The translations under genes were made by a program, and so were the position numbers. DNA of 64,000 nt. Source: Marasmitruncus massiliensis. GTDB lineage: Bacteria; Bacillota; Clostridia; Oscillospirales; Ruminococcaceae. Every line of letters starts with the position of its first letter. Within the stretch, counting starts at the first letter, position 1. This document shows positions 1 through 9,901 of this stretch, piece by piece. The stretch is taken from contig NZ_FYDE01000004.1 of assembly GCF_900186535.1 (NCBI RefSeq), positions 558,001-622,000 on the forward strand, written 5' to 3'. The notes beneath the pieces are model-generated. The model had not been told where the DNA came from, did not search any database, and saw only the letters and a list, made by a program, of their open reading frames with translations.

Positions 1-2
1 TT

Positions 3-1055
3 TCCGGCTACGAATTTTTCGGCGGGGTTTCCAATGGGGTTGAAAAGCGCACCAAAGTAAAAACCCGTATTGTAGCGACGGCTTTGGCGGAATTGATGAA
101 CGGCAGCGACAATGTGCTGGTCATGGGGCACCAGAACTCCGATTTGGACTGCTTCGGCGCTTCTATCGGGATTTTAAAGGCCGCCCGCCTGATGGGTAAG
201 GATGCATGGCTGGTCATCCGTCGCGACAAAAACCTGGTGGGTCCTTTATATGACAAACTGCTGGAAAATGGCTATAACGGGCTGTTCATCGAGCCGGAGG
301 AAGCACTGTCCCATATCAGCAGAAAAACGCTGCTGGTAATCTGCGATACGCATGTGAAGACGTTTCTGGAATCGGCGGAAGTATTTGAGGCCTGCAAATC
401 CGTTGTGGTGATTGACCATCACCGCAAGATGGTGGGGCATATTGAAAACGCCGTGATCTTCTATCATGAGCCCTATGCGTCCAGCGCGTCGGAAATGGTG
501 ACGGAGCTGGTGCAGTATTTCGGCGAACGTTACCGCATCGGCCGCTACGAGGCGGAAGCTCTGCTGGCCGGCATTATGCTGGATACCAAAAACTTTGTGA
601 TCAAGACGGGCGTCCGTACCTTTGAAGCGGCTGCTTATCTGCGCAAAATCGGTGCGGATACGGTGGAGGTGCGCAAGCTTTTTGCCATCCAGATGGGAGC
701 GTACCAGCTGAAGGCACAGCTGGTTGCCAACGCTGAAATTTATAAAGGCTGCGCGATTGCCGTTTCTCCCAACCGGGAAATTTCGGATATTCAGGTGACT
801 GCCGCGCAGGCGGCGGATGAACTGCTGAATATCAGCGGGGTGCAGGCGTCGTTTTTGATCTTCCGCATTGGCGATGGGATCTCTTATTCGGCGCGGAGCA
901 TGGGGCAGCTGAATGTCCAGCTGATTATGGAAAAGCTGGGCGGAGGCGGGCATCACACGATGGCCGGAGCCCAGATTGCAAATATCAGTCTGGAAGAGGC
1001 AAAATCCAGGCTGACTGCGGCAATCGACGAATTTTTTGAAGAAAACAGCCGGTAG
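3..1055 (+). CDS. gdpP: Cyclic-di-AMP phosphodiesterase GdpP, C-terminal part (cut by left edge)
   Basis: The reading frame is open from the left edge, so the N-terminal membrane, PAS-like and degenerate GGDEF regions lie outside the window; about 350 of the usual roughly 650 residues are present. What is seen is the DHH/DHHA1 phosphoesterase half: the leading FGGVSNGVEKRTK stretch, the MGHQNSDLD motif, a later DTH, the VIDHHRK signature that gives the family its name, and the C-terminal GGGGHHTMAG motif of DHHA1. GdpP proteins hydrolyse c-di-AMP to pApA at the membrane and so affect potassium, cell wall and stress control. It sits directly upstream of rplI and dnaB, the same order as in many Firmicutes. 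An internal TTG at 84 is not the real start because the upstream codons match the family. Confidence 0.93.
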   Translation, partial: SGYEFFGGVSNGVEKRTKVKTRIVATALAELMNGSDNVLVMGHQNSDLDCFGASIGILKAARLMGKDAWLVIRRDKNLVGPLYDKLLENGYNGLFIEPEEALSHISRKTLLVICDTHVKTFLESAEVFEACKSVVVIDHHRKMVGHIENAVIFYHEPYASSASEMVTELVQYFGERYRIGRYEAEALLAGIMLDTKNFVIKTGVRTFEAAAYLRKIGADTVEVRKLFAIQMGAYQLKAQLVANAEIYKGCAIAVSPNREISDIQVTAAQAADELLNISGVQASFLIFRIGDGISYSARSMGQLNVQLIMEKLGGGGHHTMAGAQIANISLEEAKSRLTAAIDEFFEENSR

Positions 1056-1118
1056 TCTGTTTTACGGCATTTATTTATTGCCAGACAGTCCGAATTTATA
1101 TAGATAGGGGTTTTAAAT

Positions 1119-1568
1119 ATGAAAGTAATTTTGACAAAAGATGTACAGGGCAGCGGCAAAAAAGGTGACCTTGTGAATGTCTCAGACGGATACGCCCGTA
1201 ATTTTTTGCTGCCAAAAGGGCTTGCGGTCGAGGCAAACGCGCAGGCAATGGGAGAACTGAAGGCAAAAGAGGCTGCCGCGGCTCACAAGGCGGCTGTTGA
1301 AAAACAGGCGGCGCTGGATCTCGCTGCGAAACTGGAAGGCAAAACTGTCAAGCTCACTGCAAAAGCGGGGGCAAACGGCAAGCTCTTCGGTTCTGTTACA
1401 GCCAAAGAAATTTCGGAGGAACTGAAAAAGCAGTTCGGCGCTGAAATCGATAAACGGAAAATTTCGCTGGATTCCGATATCAAGGCGTTTGGAAGCTATA
1501 CGGCTGTGGCGAAGCTCCACCCCGGTATTACCGCAAGCATCTATGTGGTAGTTGGGGAAGCGGAATAA
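1119..1568 (+). CDS. rplI: 50S ribosomal protein L9
   Basis: The 149-residue product has the normal L9 length and the typical N-terminal beginning [17 protein letters not shown], followed by the [15 protein letters not shown] stretch that contacts 23S rRNA, then a long Ala/Lys-rich connecting helix and a small C-terminal domain. L9 binds near the L1 stalk and helps keep the reading frame. The ATG is preceded by AGGGG at 1106-1110. It lies 63 bp after gdpP and 35 bp before dnaB, a conserved order, so the three are probably cotranscribed. Confidence 0.97.
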   Translation: MKVILTKDVQGSGKKGDLVNVSDGYARNFLLPKGLAVEANAQAMGELKAKEAAAAHKAAVEKQAALDLAAKLEGKTVKLTAKAGANGKLFGSVTAKEISEELKKQFGAEIDKRKISLDSDIKAFGSYTAVAKLHPGITASIYVVVGEAE

Positions 1569-1603
1569 AATTCATGAAGTAATTTGCATAAGGGGGGCAG
1601 AGC

Positions 1604-2959
1604 TTGGCTGATTTTGACATAAGCGGACAGTACGGCCAGCAGATGCCCTATAATCTGGAAGCGGAACAGAGCGTGCTCGGCGCTGTTCTGATCGACCCGG
1701 CATGCTTCCCTGTGGTTATGGAAAACCTGCGTACGGATATGTTCCACCGCCCGCAGCATCAGCAGATCTTTGATGCGTTCCTCGGCATGTTTACCCGCAA
1801 CGAGGTCATGGACTTCATCACCATTTTGGAAGAGGTCAAACGGCAGGAAGTTTTTGAAACCGCGGAAGACGCGAAAATCTACCTGACAAATCTTGCTCAG
1901 GTTGTGCCGTCTTCGGCAAATGTGGAGGCTTATTGCCGGATTGTCCGCGAAAAGTATTACATCCGCAGGCTGATTACCGCCTCGCGGGAGATTATAGAGA
2001 TGGCGCAGGAGCCGCAGGCGGATTCGGACATGCTGCTTGACAGCGCGGAGCAGACAATCTTCGATATCCGGCAGGGGCGCAATACCAGCGCGTTCAAGCA
2101 TATCCGTACGGCAATTACCGAAACCTATGAAACCCTCCAAAGGCTGTCCGGTGAGGACAGGGATCGATATAAAGGCATCTCCACCGGCTACCCGGCGCTG
2201 GACCATGTGATTACAGGGCTGAATAAGTCGGATTTGATCCTGATTGCCGCCCGCCCCGGTATGGGCAAGACTTCTTTCGCGCTGAACATCGCGGAAAATG
2301 TGGCGACAAAAACAGATAAAACCGTCGCAGTGTTTTCCCTTGAGATGAGCAGCGAGCAGCTTGCGCAAAGGCTGCTGTCCTCTCAGGCGTCTGTGGAAGG
2401 CAAGTCCCTCCGGACGGGGGAACTCTCCGGCGACGACTGGGTCCGCATCGCGATGGCGTCGCAGGTGCTTTCCAAGGCGGACATCTATCTGGATGATACT
2501 CCCGGCATCACCATCGGGGAGATGAAGGCAAAGCTGCGCAGACTCCGTAAGGTGGATGTGGTAATCATTGACTACCTGCAGCTGATGTCGTCCGGACGAC
2601 GGATTGAAAACCGTGTGCAGGAAATCTCTGAAATTACCCGAAACCTCAAAATTATGGCGAAAGAATTAAATGTTCCGGTAATTACCCTGTCCCAGCTTTC
2701 CCGTGGCCCGGAGTCCCGTGCCGACCACAAGCCGATGCTTTCCGATTTGCGTGAGTCAGGGTCCATTGAGCAGGATGCGGACATCGTGCTGCTATTGTAC
2801 CGTGAGGACTATTATGCGCGTGAAGAGGCGGAAGAACGCAACATCGTGGAATGTGATGTTGCGAAAAACCGCCATGGCGAAGTTGGCGTCGTAAAGCTTG
2901 GATGGGACAACCGTTATACAAGATTTACCAATTTGGAGTTATCGCGTCATGAACCATAA
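1604..2959 (+). CDS. dnaB: Replicative DNA helicase DnaB
   Basis: The protein has 451 residues, the usual length for DnaB/DnaC of Firmicutes. The N-terminal domain begins with the QMPYNLEAEQSVLGA signature that binds primase and loader. The C-terminal RecA-like motor has Walker A (RPGMGKTSFA, near residue 216), the VFSLEMSSEQLAQR helix, Walker B (VVIIDYLQLM) and the LSQLSRGPESR and DLRESGSIEQDADIV motifs. It unwinds DNA ahead of the replication fork as a hexamer. The start is TTG, chosen because AAGGGGGGCAG precedes it at a good distance and the N-terminus fits the family. Its last codons overlap tilS. Confidence 0.97.
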   Translation: MADFDISGQYGQQMPYNLEAEQSVLGAVLIDPACFPVVMENLRTDMFHRPQHQQIFDAFLGMFTRNEVMDFITILEEVKRQEVFETAEDAKIYLTNLAQVVPSSANVEAYCRIVREKYYIRRLITASREIIEMAQEPQADSDMLLDSAEQTIFDIRQGRNTSAFKHIRTAITETYETLQRLSGEDRDRYKGISTGYPALDHVITGLNKSDLILIAARPGMGKTSFALNIAENVATKTDKTVAVFSLEMSSEQLAQRLLSSQASVEGKSLRTGELSGDDWVRIAMASQVLSKADIYLDDTPGITIGEMKAKLRRLRKVDVVIIDYLQLMSSGRRIENRVQEISEITRNLKIMAKELNVPVITLSQLSRGPESRADHKPMLSDLRESGSIEQDADIVLLLYREDYYAREEAEERNIVECDVAKNRHGEVGVVKLGWDNRYTRFTNLELSRHEP

Positions 2960-4337
2960 GGCGAGAGCTACAATTGAACAATTCGCAATGCTTCGGCAGG
3001 GCGACACGGTTACGGCGGCGGTTTCGGGCGGCGCCGATTCGGTCGCGCTGCTCGATTTTTTATGTTCGGTCACGGATCTCGATCTGCATGTGCGCGCCTG
3101 CCATCTGAACCACTGCCTGCGCGGGGAAGAAAGCGACCGCGACGAACAGCTGGTCCGCACCATGTGCGGGCAGTATGGCGTTCCGCTTGATGTGCGCAGG
3201 GTGAACATCAAGCAGCTTGCGGGAGAACGCGGAACCTCGCTGGAAGTAACCGGCCGTGAGGAACGGTATGCGTTTTTTACTGAACTGGCCGAAAAGTATC
3301 ACAGCAAAATTGCAACGGCGCACACGCTTTCCGATACAGCGGAAACAGTTTTACTCAACCTTTCCCGCGGTACCGGGATTACCGGCCTGTGCGGGATTCC
3401 TCCGGTCAGAGGCCCCATTATCCGGCCGCTGATTGCCTGTTCACGCGAAGAGATTGAACGTTACTGCACTATGCATAACCTGTGCTATGTTACGGACAGC
3501 ACAAATCTGTCCAACGACTATACACGAAATCATATCCGGCATAACATTGTGCCTCTGCTGGCCCGCATCAATCCAGGCGCTTTGGATGCGATTGGGCGTT
3601 TGACTGATCTGCTGCGTCTGGACGCAGATTACCTGCAGCAGCAGGCGCTGGCGGAAGCCGGACGGTGCGCGGCGGAAGGCGGGTTTTCACTGGAAAAACT
3701 GGCTGATCTGCATCCTGCCGTCCGCTCGAGAATCATTTCGGGGATGCTGGAAGATCATGGAATTGAGCGCAGCGCGGAACGGATCAGCCTGATTGAGGAA
3801 ATCATAATAGGTGGAAAACGCCACGTGCTTCAGGTCGGGAAAAACTGGTATATTACGGCGCGCGGGGGAATCCTGCGCGCTGAGTGCCGCACAAGACGGA
3901 AAAGCGACCCGCTCAGGCAGGTGGCGGTCAGAAAAAACGGTCTTGACGGACAAACGATTCCGCTTGGAAACCGGAAAACAGTGACTTTTTCCGTATTGAA
4001 TTGTGCAGATTATGAAATTTTTGAGAACAATACCGATTTGGTATTAAAAAATGCTGCGGATTATGATAAAATAAATTCTGATATTTTTTTACGTTCGCGG
4101 CAGGCGGGAGATAAAATGAAGCCTGCTAACCGCGGCTGCACAAAATCGCTGAAAAAACTGTTCAGTGAACTTGCCCTGCAAGACAGGGATCAGCTGTGTG
4201 TGGCAGCGGATAGCGAGGGTGTGGTGTTTGTTGAAAATATCGGTGTGGATGCGAGGGTCAAAGTGGACCGCAGTACCCGCAATGTGTTAACGTTTACGAT
4301 TACTCAATCGGAAGATTACGGAGGGCGACAGGCGTGA
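2949..4337 (+). CDS. tilS: tRNA(Ile)-lysidine synthase TilS
   Basis: TilS attaches lysine to C34 of the tRNA(Ile) with a CAU anticodon, using ATP, so that the tRNA reads AUA. The 462-residue product shows the PP-loop [13 protein letters not shown] near residue 20, the HLNHCLRG and GREERY motifs, [17 protein letters not shown] and a [14 protein letters not shown] stretch, then a C-terminal domain with [17 protein letters not shown]. The chosen ATG overlaps the end of dnaB by 11 bases and has GGAG at 2935-2938; an in-frame ATG at 2898 would overlap dnaB much more and lacks family similarity. The tilS-hpt-ftsH order is the classical Firmicutes arrangement. Confidence 0.95.
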   Translation: MNHKARATIEQFAMLRQGDTVTAAVSGGADSVALLDFLCSVTDLDLHVRACHLNHCLRGEESDRDEQLVRTMCGQYGVPLDVRRVNIKQLAGERGTSLEVTGREERYAFFTELAEKYHSKIATAHTLSDTAETVLLNLSRGTGITGLCGIPPVRGPIIRPLIACSREEIERYCTMHNLCYVTDSTNLSNDYTRNHIRHNIVPLLARINPGALDAIGRLTDLLRLDADYLQQQALAEAGRCAAEGGFSLEKLADLHPAVRSRIISGMLEDHGIERSAERISLIEEIIIGGKRHVLQVGKNWYITARGGILRAECRTRRKSDPLRQVAVRKNGLDGQTIPLGNRKTVTFSVLNCADYEIFENNTDLVLKNAADYDKINSDIFLRSRQAGDKMKPANRGCTKSLKKLFSELALQDRDQLCVAADSEGVVFVENIGVDARVKVDRSTRNVLTFTITQSEDYGGRQA

Positions 4338-4903
4338 CAGACGATATCTTAAAAGTGCTCATCAGTGAAAATGAAATTAAACAAAAGGTGCAGGAACTTG
4401 GCAAAACGATTTCTTCAGATTATGAGGGGAAGAATGTGCTTGTGCTCGGGGTTCTGAAGGGCTCGTTCGTCTTTATGGCGGATCTGATCCGTGAGCTGAG
4501 CATCCCGGTTGAAGTGGAATTTATGGCGGTTTCCAGTTATCATTCCGGCGTAAAAACATCCGGAGTGGTTAAGATAATCAAGGATATTGACATTAACCCT
4601 CAAAACTTACACATATTGATTGTCGAGGATATTCTGGACAGCGGCCTGACTCTGAGCTATCTCAAAGGGCTGCTGATGCAGCGGGGTGCCACGGATATCA
4701 GGATTGCGACTCTGCTCGATAAGCCTGCCCGCCGGATTGCGGATATCAAAGCCGATTACACCTGCTTTGAAGTGCCGGATGAGTTTGTTGTAGGGTACGG
4801 GCTTGATTATGCGGAACAATACCGGAATCTCCCCTATGTCGGCGTGCTGAAGCCAGAGGTATATGGACAGCCTGCCGGCCAGGAAAAGCAAGCTAAGGGC
4901 TGA
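4334..4903 (+). CDS. hpt: Hypoxanthine phosphoribosyltransferase
   Basis: Purine salvage enzyme that joins hypoxanthine or guanine to PRPP. The 189-residue product has the [10 protein letters not shown] stretch, the [12 protein letters not shown] loop, and the PRPP-binding loop [16 protein letters not shown] around residues 94-107, plus the KPARR and [11 protein letters not shown]-like (here [14 protein letters not shown]) C-terminal motifs. The start is GTG, overlapping the tilS stop in a GTGA arrangement, which points to translational coupling. In Bacillus the TilS and HprT proteins also regulate ftsH transcription together, so the linkage may be functional. Confidence 0.95.
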   Translation: MTDDILKVLISENEIKQKVQELGKTISSDYEGKNVLVLGVLKGSFVFMADLIRELSIPVEVEFMAVSSYHSGVKTSGVVKIIKDIDINPQNLHILIVEDILDSGLTLSYLKGLLMQRGATDIRIATLLDKPARRIADIKADYTCFEVPDEFVVGYGLDYAEQYRNLPYVGVLKPEVYGQPAGQEKQAKG

Positions 4904-4935
4904 TGCCCAATGATTTTGACAGGAGTGAAAAAAAT

Positions 4936-6876
4936 TTGAACAAAAAGTCGAAAGGCATCGGTATTTATATTTCGGTATTCCTGCTGCTGATGCTTATGGC
5001 GGTCATGTTGCTTTCATCGAGCATGAAAACTCCGACTTCCGTGAAATATTCCGAGGTGATCGGGTATTTCCAGAGGCTGGAAGTCAAGGAATTTGAGCTT
5101 GATCAAAACACAGGAAAACTGAATCTGACGCTGATTGATGATAAAAAGCTGGCGGATTATAAAATTCCGAACCTCAGTATTTTTTATAACGACGTCAACG
5201 GAACGCTCGCTGATGGGAGCGACGACCTGATTGCCGCTTACAATAAGGCGAATCCGGACGCGCCGATGAAATATGACTATATCCCTGTGAAAGAATACCC
5301 GGTATGGCTCAGCTTTATCCCGACTCTGCTGCTGGTCGGCATGCTGGTGTTTTTCTATGTGATGATGATGCGGCAGGCGCGCGGAGGCGGCACCGGCGGG
5401 GTCATGAGCTTTGGAAAGGCCAAGCCCCGCGCTCCGGAAGAGGGCCCGAAAGTTACGTTCAATGATGTTGCGGGTGCTGAAGAGGAAAAAGAAGAGCTGG
5501 TTGAAATCGTTGAATTCCTCAGGAATCCGAGTAAGTTCAACGCGCTGGGTGCGCGTATTCCCAAGGGCGTTTTGCTGATGGGCCCTCCGGGAACCGGTAA
5601 GACGCTGCTGGCCAAGGCGGTCGCAGGTGAAGCGGGTGTCCCGTTCTTCTCCATCTCGGGTTCCGACTTTGTAGAAATGTTTGTGGGTGTCGGTGCGTCC
5701 CGTGTCCGTGACCTGTTCGAGCAGGCAAAGAAAAATGCCCCCTCTATCATTTTCATCGACGAAATTGATGCGGTCGGCCGCCATCGCGGCGCCGGACTTG
5801 GCGGCGGACACGATGAACGTGAGCAGACACTGAACCAATTGCTGGTTGAAATGGACGGCTTTGGAACCAACAGCGGCGTCATTGTGATCGCTGCCACCAA
5901 CCGCCGCGATATTCTGGACCCGGCTTTGCTGCGCCCCGGCCGTTTTGACCGCCAGATCGCGGTCGGATATCCGGACATTAAGGGCCGTGAAGCAATCCTG
6001 CGCGTCCACACACGCAATAAGCCGATTGGTCCGGATGTGGACCTCAAGACGATTGCCGCGTCTACGGTAGGCTTTACCGGGGCAGATCTGGAAAATCTTT
6101 GCAATGAGGCTGCGCTGCTTTCAGCAAAAAAGGGCCTTAAAGCAATCACAATGACGGAAATTGAAGAAGCGACCATTAAAGTGATCGCAGGACCGGAAAA
6201 ACGTTCCCACGTTGTTACTGAAAAAGACAAAAAACTAACGGCTTATCATGAGGCAGGCCATGCGGTCTGTACTTACTATCTGCCGACACAGGACCCGGTT
6301 CACCAGATTTCCATTGTTCCGCGCGGAATGGCTGGCGGTTACACGCTGTCTTTGCCCGGTGAGGATAAATCCTATGTGACCAAGCGGGAGATGAACGAGG
6401 ATATCGTCACGTTGCTGGGCGGGCGCATGGCGGAAAAGCTGGTGCTGGAAGATATTTCGACAGGGGCTTCCAACGACATTGAAAGGGCTACAAAAGTCGC
6501 CCGCAATATGATCATGCGGTATGGCTTCTCCGAAAAATTAGGACCGATCGTTTACGGCCATGATGAGGATGAAATTTTCCTGGGGCGTGACTTTAACAAT
6601 ACGCCCAGCTATTCTGAGAATGTGGCGGCAGAAATTGACGCTGAAATCCGTGAAATCATCGATACTGCTTATGAACGCGCCCGCGATATCCTGACGGAAC
6701 ATATGAATCAGCTGCATCAGGTGGCGCAGTTCCTATTTAAACATGAGCGGATGGAAGAAGCAGAATTTGCCGCAATGATGCAGGGCTTGCCTGTTCCGGG
6801 AGATACAGAAGAGGAAACACCAAAAGAGGAACAGGATATCAATCAGATCCCTGAAGCGGACAAAACAACCGAATAG
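4936..6876 (+). CDS. ftsH: ATP-dependent zinc metalloprotease FtsH
   Basis: Membrane-bound AAA protease that degrades misfolded membrane proteins and some regulators. Two N-terminal membrane segments (near residues 8-28 and 120-143) enclose an extracytoplasmic domain. The AAA module has Walker A GPPGTGKT near residue 216, Walker [12 protein letters not shown] and the second region of homology RPGRFDRQI. The protease domain has the zinc motif HEAGH near residue 438. The start is uncertain: I use TTG at 4936 because AGGAG (4921-4925) stands 10 bases before it and MNKKSKG is a typical beginning; the ATG at 4903, overlapping the hpt stop, would add 11 residues but has a poor ribosome site. The tail is rich in Glu and Thr. 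Confidence 0.95.
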   Translation: MNKKSKGIGIYISVFLLLMLMAVMLLSSSMKTPTSVKYSEVIGYFQRLEVKEFELDQNTGKLNLTLIDDKKLADYKIPNLSIFYNDVNGTLADGSDDLIAAYNKANPDAPMKYDYIPVKEYPVWLSFIPTLLLVGMLVFFYVMMMRQARGGGTGGVMSFGKAKPRAPEEGPKVTFNDVAGAEEEKEELVEIVEFLRNPSKFNALGARIPKGVLLMGPPGTGKTLLAKAVAGEAGVPFFSISGSDFVEMFVGVGASRVRDLFEQAKKNAPSIIFIDEIDAVGRHRGAGLGGGHDEREQTLNQLLVEMDGFGTNSGVIVIAATNRRDILDPALLRPGRFDRQIAVGYPDIKGREAILRVHTRNKPIGPDVDLKTIAASTVGFTGADLENLCNEAALLSAKKGLKAITMTEIEEATIKVIAGPEKRSHVVTEKDKKLTAYHEAGHAVCTYYLPTQDPVHQISIVPRGMAGGYTLSLPGEDKSYVTKREMNEDIVTLLGGRMAEKLVLEDISTGASNDIERATKVARNMIMRYGFSEKLGPIVYGHDEDEIFLGRDFNNTPSYSENVAAEIDAEIREIIDTAYERARDILTEHMNQLHQVAQFLFKHERMEEAEFAAMMQGLPVPGDTEEETPKEEQDINQIPEADKTTE

Positions 6877-6892
6877 CTTTCAAAATATGCGT

Positions 6893-6916
6893 GCGGACGG
6901 CATCAAGGCCGTCCGC
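6893..6916 (+). terminator. GC-rich hairpin after ftsH
   Basis: Perfect 9-bp inverted repeat (6893-6901 with 6908-6916) with a 6-base loop. No T-tract follows, so it may be an mRNA-stabilising or partial termination hairpin between ftsH and the sugar kinase gene rather than a strong terminator. Confidence 0.35.
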
Positions 6917-6955
6917 CTCCTATGTCCTCATAGATAAAGGGAGGTCGGCTATTTT

Positions 6956-7897
6956 ATGATGTTTGATAAGATTATTACATTATCCCTCAACCCTGCGGCG
7001 GATTCTACCTGTTATATGAAGGAATTCATACAGGGGGAGAATAATGTTGTGGAAAGTGAGCTGTATGATGCCGCAGGCAAAGCGGTTGATGTGTCCCGCG
7101 TGCTGCAGTGTTACGGGATTGCCAATACAGCGTTGATTGTTGCCGGGCAGGATGGAAGCCGCCGCTATTTTGAACGCCTGAAAGACGAGAACGTTACGAC
7201 TCGCGTGATCTACACCGAAGGGCGTCTGCGGGAAAATCTCTGCATAGTGACAGCGGATGGTACGGAAACCCGTTTGGTCCGCAACGGTCCCAGAATCAAG
7301 CAACATACCATTCAGGAGCTGGAAACGGTTCTCGCGGAAGAAATTAAGCCGACCACGCTGGTTGTGGTTGCGGGGCTGATGCCGGAGGGCATTACCAATG
7401 TGAACCTTTGTGAAATCTGTGCGTTCATCCAGGAATGCGGCGGCATCATCGCGCTCGATACCCGTTCCGTTACGCTGGAAGATGTAGCGAAAATTAAACC
7501 ATGGGTGATCAAGCCGAACTATGAGGAACTGTGCGCGCTGGTGGGGAAAGAACTGCACTCCATCGAAGCGATCAAAGAGGCGGTGCTTCAGGTTTCAAAG
7601 GCGGGCGTGCACCATGTGCTGGCCAGTTTCGGAGAGGATGGAATGATCTATACGGACGGTTCCGTTACATATAAAGCGGACGTGCCTGTGCTTTCCGAGA
7701 TCAAGTCGTCGATCGGGGCGGGGGACGCAGCGCTGGCGGGATTCATTATCGCTCACGATTTTAAGTATGACCCCAAACGCTCCCTCCAGTATGCGGCCGC
7801 CTTTGGGACTGCGTCCTGTCTTGTGGAGGGAACCAATCCTCCGCGCAGAATTTCGGTGGCCATGATTAATAACCAGATCACAGTTTCGGAAATTTAA
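6956..7897 (+). CDS. PfkB-family sugar kinase, 1-phosphofructokinase/tagatose-6-phosphate kinase-like
   Basis: The 313-residue product belongs to the ribokinase fold and most resembles FruK/LacC kinases, which phosphorylate fructose-1-phosphate or tagatose-6-phosphate. It begins with a typical ITLSLNPAADSTCY segment and ends with the anion-hole/catalytic motif SSIGAGDAALAGF near residue 249. The family's usual second-position GGKGxNVA-like motif is replaced by AAGKAVDVSRVL, which keeps the general shape. AGGGAGGT at 6938-6945 supports ATG 6956 (a second ATG follows at once). No PTS or sugar transporter gene lies near it; an RpiR regulator is the next gene. Substrate cannot be told from sequence. 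Confidence 0.8.
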   Translation: MMFDKIITLSLNPAADSTCYMKEFIQGENNVVESELYDAAGKAVDVSRVLQCYGIANTALIVAGQDGSRRYFERLKDENVTTRVIYTEGRLRENLCIVTADGTETRLVRNGPRIKQHTIQELETVLAEEIKPTTLVVVAGLMPEGITNVNLCEICAFIQECGGIIALDTRSVTLEDVAKIKPWVIKPNYEELCALVGKELHSIEAIKEAVLQVSKAGVHHVLASFGEDGMIYTDGSVTYKADVPVLSEIKSSIGAGDAALAGFIIAHDFKYDPKRSLQYAAAFGTASCLVEGTNPPRRISVAMINNQITVSEI

Positions 7898-7910
7898 TAA
7901 GCAGTTTCAA

Positions 7911-7947
7911 AAAACAAGGCGTTGCGGGTTCGGCGCTTTGTTTTTTT
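7911..7947 (+). terminator. Rho-independent terminator of the sugar kinase gene
   Basis: Hairpin of CAAGGCG with CGCTTTG (one G-T pair) flanked by A-tract and followed by seven T residues, 14 bases after the stop codon. Confidence 0.7.
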
Positions 7948-8155
7948 ATGACGTAAAACAATTTGTTAGCATCGTTTTTTATTGACTTTGACTCTGGAAT
8001 TTAATTTCAACAGATGGTTATCACATTGTTTTCCTTGCTGGTCACAGGCAAAATAAAACCAATGATTTTATTAAATATTATGTTACTTTCCTATAAAAAA
8101 GAAATTATTATGTCGATTTTTGCACGAAAACATGTAAAAATATGTCGAAAAAACA

Positions 8156-8183
8156 TTGAAAATAGTTTTTATAATGCTATAAT
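8156..8183 (+). promoter_or_regulatory. Promoter of the RpiR regulator gene
   Basis: TTGAAA (8156-8161) and TATAAT (8178-8183) with a 16-base spacer, in an AT-rich stretch about 60 bases before the start codon; sigma-A type. Confidence 0.6.
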
Positions 8184-8244
8184 AACAAAGTAAAAAGAAA
8201 TTCCTGTTAGCATTGAAACCGATTGTATAGGAGGCTATTCAATA

Positions 8245-9090
8245 ATGAATATACCGCTGATCGCTGCCATTGAAGAACAAATGGACTTTCTGACAGATGC
8301 GGAAAAAAAGGTTGCGCAGTTTATTGTAAATAACCGCGAGGATGTTATTTACCTGACTGTGAGCGAACTTGCCAATCAATCCGGATCCAGCGAGGCAACG
8401 ATCGTGCGCTTTTGCAAATCAATGGGTTATCGGGGCTTTCAGGATTTTAAAATCAATGTTGCAAAAAACACAACCGATTCCCAAAGCGGCTCGAATGAAG
8501 CGTTGAAGCAGGATGACTCGACGTCTGCAATTAAGCGTAAGGTCTTCAATTCACGCATCCAGGCTTTGTCGGAAACGCAGAGTGTCCTGAGCGATAAAGA
8601 GTTTGAGCGCGCTGTGGATGCGCTCGTAAAAGCGAAACGGATTGAATTGTTCGGGGTAGGGGCTTCCGCTTATGTGGCGGTGGATGTGAAACATAAATTT
8701 TTAAAGTACGGAATAAAATGCGGTGTTGACCTCGACGCGGATACCCAGGCAATGTCCGCCAGCCTGCTTGGCAAAGGTGACGTTGCGATCGGGATTACCT
8801 ATTCGGGGCGTTCAAGTCTTACCATCCGGAATCTGCGCCTGGCAAAGGAACGCGGCGCAACAACGATTGCACTGACGGGCCATGCCCGCTCTCCGGCCTT
8901 AAAAGTCAGCGATATTGTATTATTTACAACGGCGAAGGAAACACTGTATAACAGCGATGCGTTCGCTTCCCGCATAGCGGAAATTACAGTGCTGGATGCG
9001 CTGCTTATGGCAATTTCGTTGCGGCGTTACGACGAAACACAAAATGCAATCTGTCTCACGAGGTATGCCTCGTCACAAGACAAACAATAA
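8245..9090 (+). CDS. MurR/RpiR family transcriptional regulator
   Basis: The 281-residue protein has the N-terminal HTH_6 domain (LTDAEKKVAQFIVNNRED... with SGSSEATIVRFCKSMGYRGFQDFK recognisable in parts, residues about 15-70) and a C-terminal SIS sugar-phosphate-binding domain (residues about 125-260, with GVGASAYVA and GITYSGRSSLTIRNL). Such regulators sense phosphosugars. A strong AGGAGG precedes the ATG. It may control the adjacent PfkB-type kinase, the only sugar gene nearby, but this is inference. A second RpiR gene lies at 60737. Confidence 0.88.
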   Translation: MNIPLIAAIEEQMDFLTDAEKKVAQFIVNNREDVIYLTVSELANQSGSSEATIVRFCKSMGYRGFQDFKINVAKNTTDSQSGSNEALKQDDSTSAIKRKVFNSRIQALSETQSVLSDKEFERAVDALVKAKRIELFGVGASAYVAVDVKHKFLKYGIKCGVDLDADTQAMSASLLGKGDVAIGITYSGRSSLTIRNLRLAKERGATTIALTGHARSPALKVSDIVLFTTAKETLYNSDAFASRIAEITVLDALLMAISLRRYDETQNAICLTRYASSQDKQ

Positions 9091-9130
9091 ACAGATCGAC
9101 TCATTCATTTTTAACTTTTCTGAATAACAC

Positions 9131-9159
9131 TGGAAAATCACGGAAAAATCGTATATACT
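9131..9159 (+). promoter_or_regulatory. Promoter of the cytidylate-kinase-like gene
   Basis: TGGAAA (9131-9136) and TATACT (9154-9159), 17-base spacer. An AGAGGAGG run follows at about 9161 with no start codon at usable distance. Confidence 0.5.
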
Positions 9160-9212
9160 AAAGAGGAGGACACCACACGTCTGAATAGAATGCTTCAAGG
9201 GAAGGGGCTGGA

Positions 9213-9845
9213 ATGATGGATCATTTTGTGGTTACCATTGCGAGAGGATATGGAAGCGGCGGCAGAACCATTGGCAGGATGCTGGCGGAAAAGCTCGGAG
9301 TTCCTTACTATGATAAGGAGCTGCTGCATCGTGCTGCGGATGACAGCGGCATCAATGTGAAGCTGTTTGCCCAATCGGATGAAAACCTGAAAAGGCCCAA
9401 GCTCTTTAAAACGGGAAAGGCAAACTATTCCGGTGAAGTCATTCCTCCTGACAGCGACGATTTCATATCCGAAGAAAATCTGTTTAATTACCAGGCGAAA
9501 ATCATCCGGGAGCTTGCTGAAACGGAATCCTGTGTAATCGTTGGGCGCTGCGCGGATTTTATTTTAAAGGATTATGATTACGTCCTGCGCATCTATGTCC
9601 ATGCGCCGATGGATTACTGCATCGAAAAAACGATGGAGATTCACGCCAATTTCAGCAGGGAGGAAGCCGAGCGGTATATTCACAAAACCGATAAACGCCG
9701 TGCCGGATACTATCGCTATTTTACCGGGCATGACTGGAAAGATGCCGACAACTACGATTTGTGCATCAACAGCAGCATGCTTGGATGGGACAAATGTGTT
9801 GCGCTGGTAAGGTCGTATCTTTCCATTAAATTATCGGAAGACTGA
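9213..9845 (+). CDS. Cytidylate kinase-like family protein
   Basis: The 210-residue product starts with a P-loop-like ITIARGYGSGGRTIGRMLAEKLG segment (written here in parts: GYGSGGRTIG at about residues 10-19) and has GVPYYDKELLHRAADDSGI, IVGRCADFIL and the Arg/Lys-rich TDKRRAGYYRY lid. These fit the AAA_26/cytidylate-kinase-like family common in gut Clostridia. Substrate is not established for the family; a nucleotide is likely. It is distinct from the true cmk at 62873. AAGGGG upstream supports ATG 9213 (ATG 9216 also possible). It stands alone between a promoter and a strong terminator. Confidence 0.8.
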   Translation: MMDHFVVTIARGYGSGGRTIGRMLAEKLGVPYYDKELLHRAADDSGINVKLFAQSDENLKRPKLFKTGKANYSGEVIPPDSDDFISEENLFNYQAKIIRELAETESCVIVGRCADFILKDYDYVLRIYVHAPMDYCIEKTMEIHANFSREEAERYIHKTDKRRAGYYRYFTGHDWKDADNYDLCINSSMLGWDKCVALVRSYLSIKLSED

Positions 9846-9855
9846 AAAGATAGAG

Positions 9856-9892
9856 AAAAAGCCCGTTCGGATAACATCCGAACGGGCTTTTT
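9856..9892. terminator. Bidirectional terminator between convergent genes
   Basis: Perfect 17-bp inverted repeat (9856-9872 with 9876-9892), 3-base loop, A-tract on the left and T-tract on the right, so it can end both the kinase-like gene (+) and birA (-). Confidence 0.92.
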
Positions 9893-9901
9893 AAGGTACG
9901 T

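Larger units (their letters stand above)
7898..8244. other. AT-rich intergenic region with a terminator and a promoter
   Basis: This 347-base gap holds the terminator of the sugar kinase gene at its left end and a promoter for the RpiR gene at its right end. The middle part (about 7950-8150) is AT-rich; I see no gene or clear repeat in it. Confidence 0.6.

Noticed and set aside
9160-9200. Strong AGAGGAGG ribosome-like site upstream of the cytidylate-kinase-like gene
   Set aside because: No start codon lies at a usable distance after it, so it does not define a small gene.
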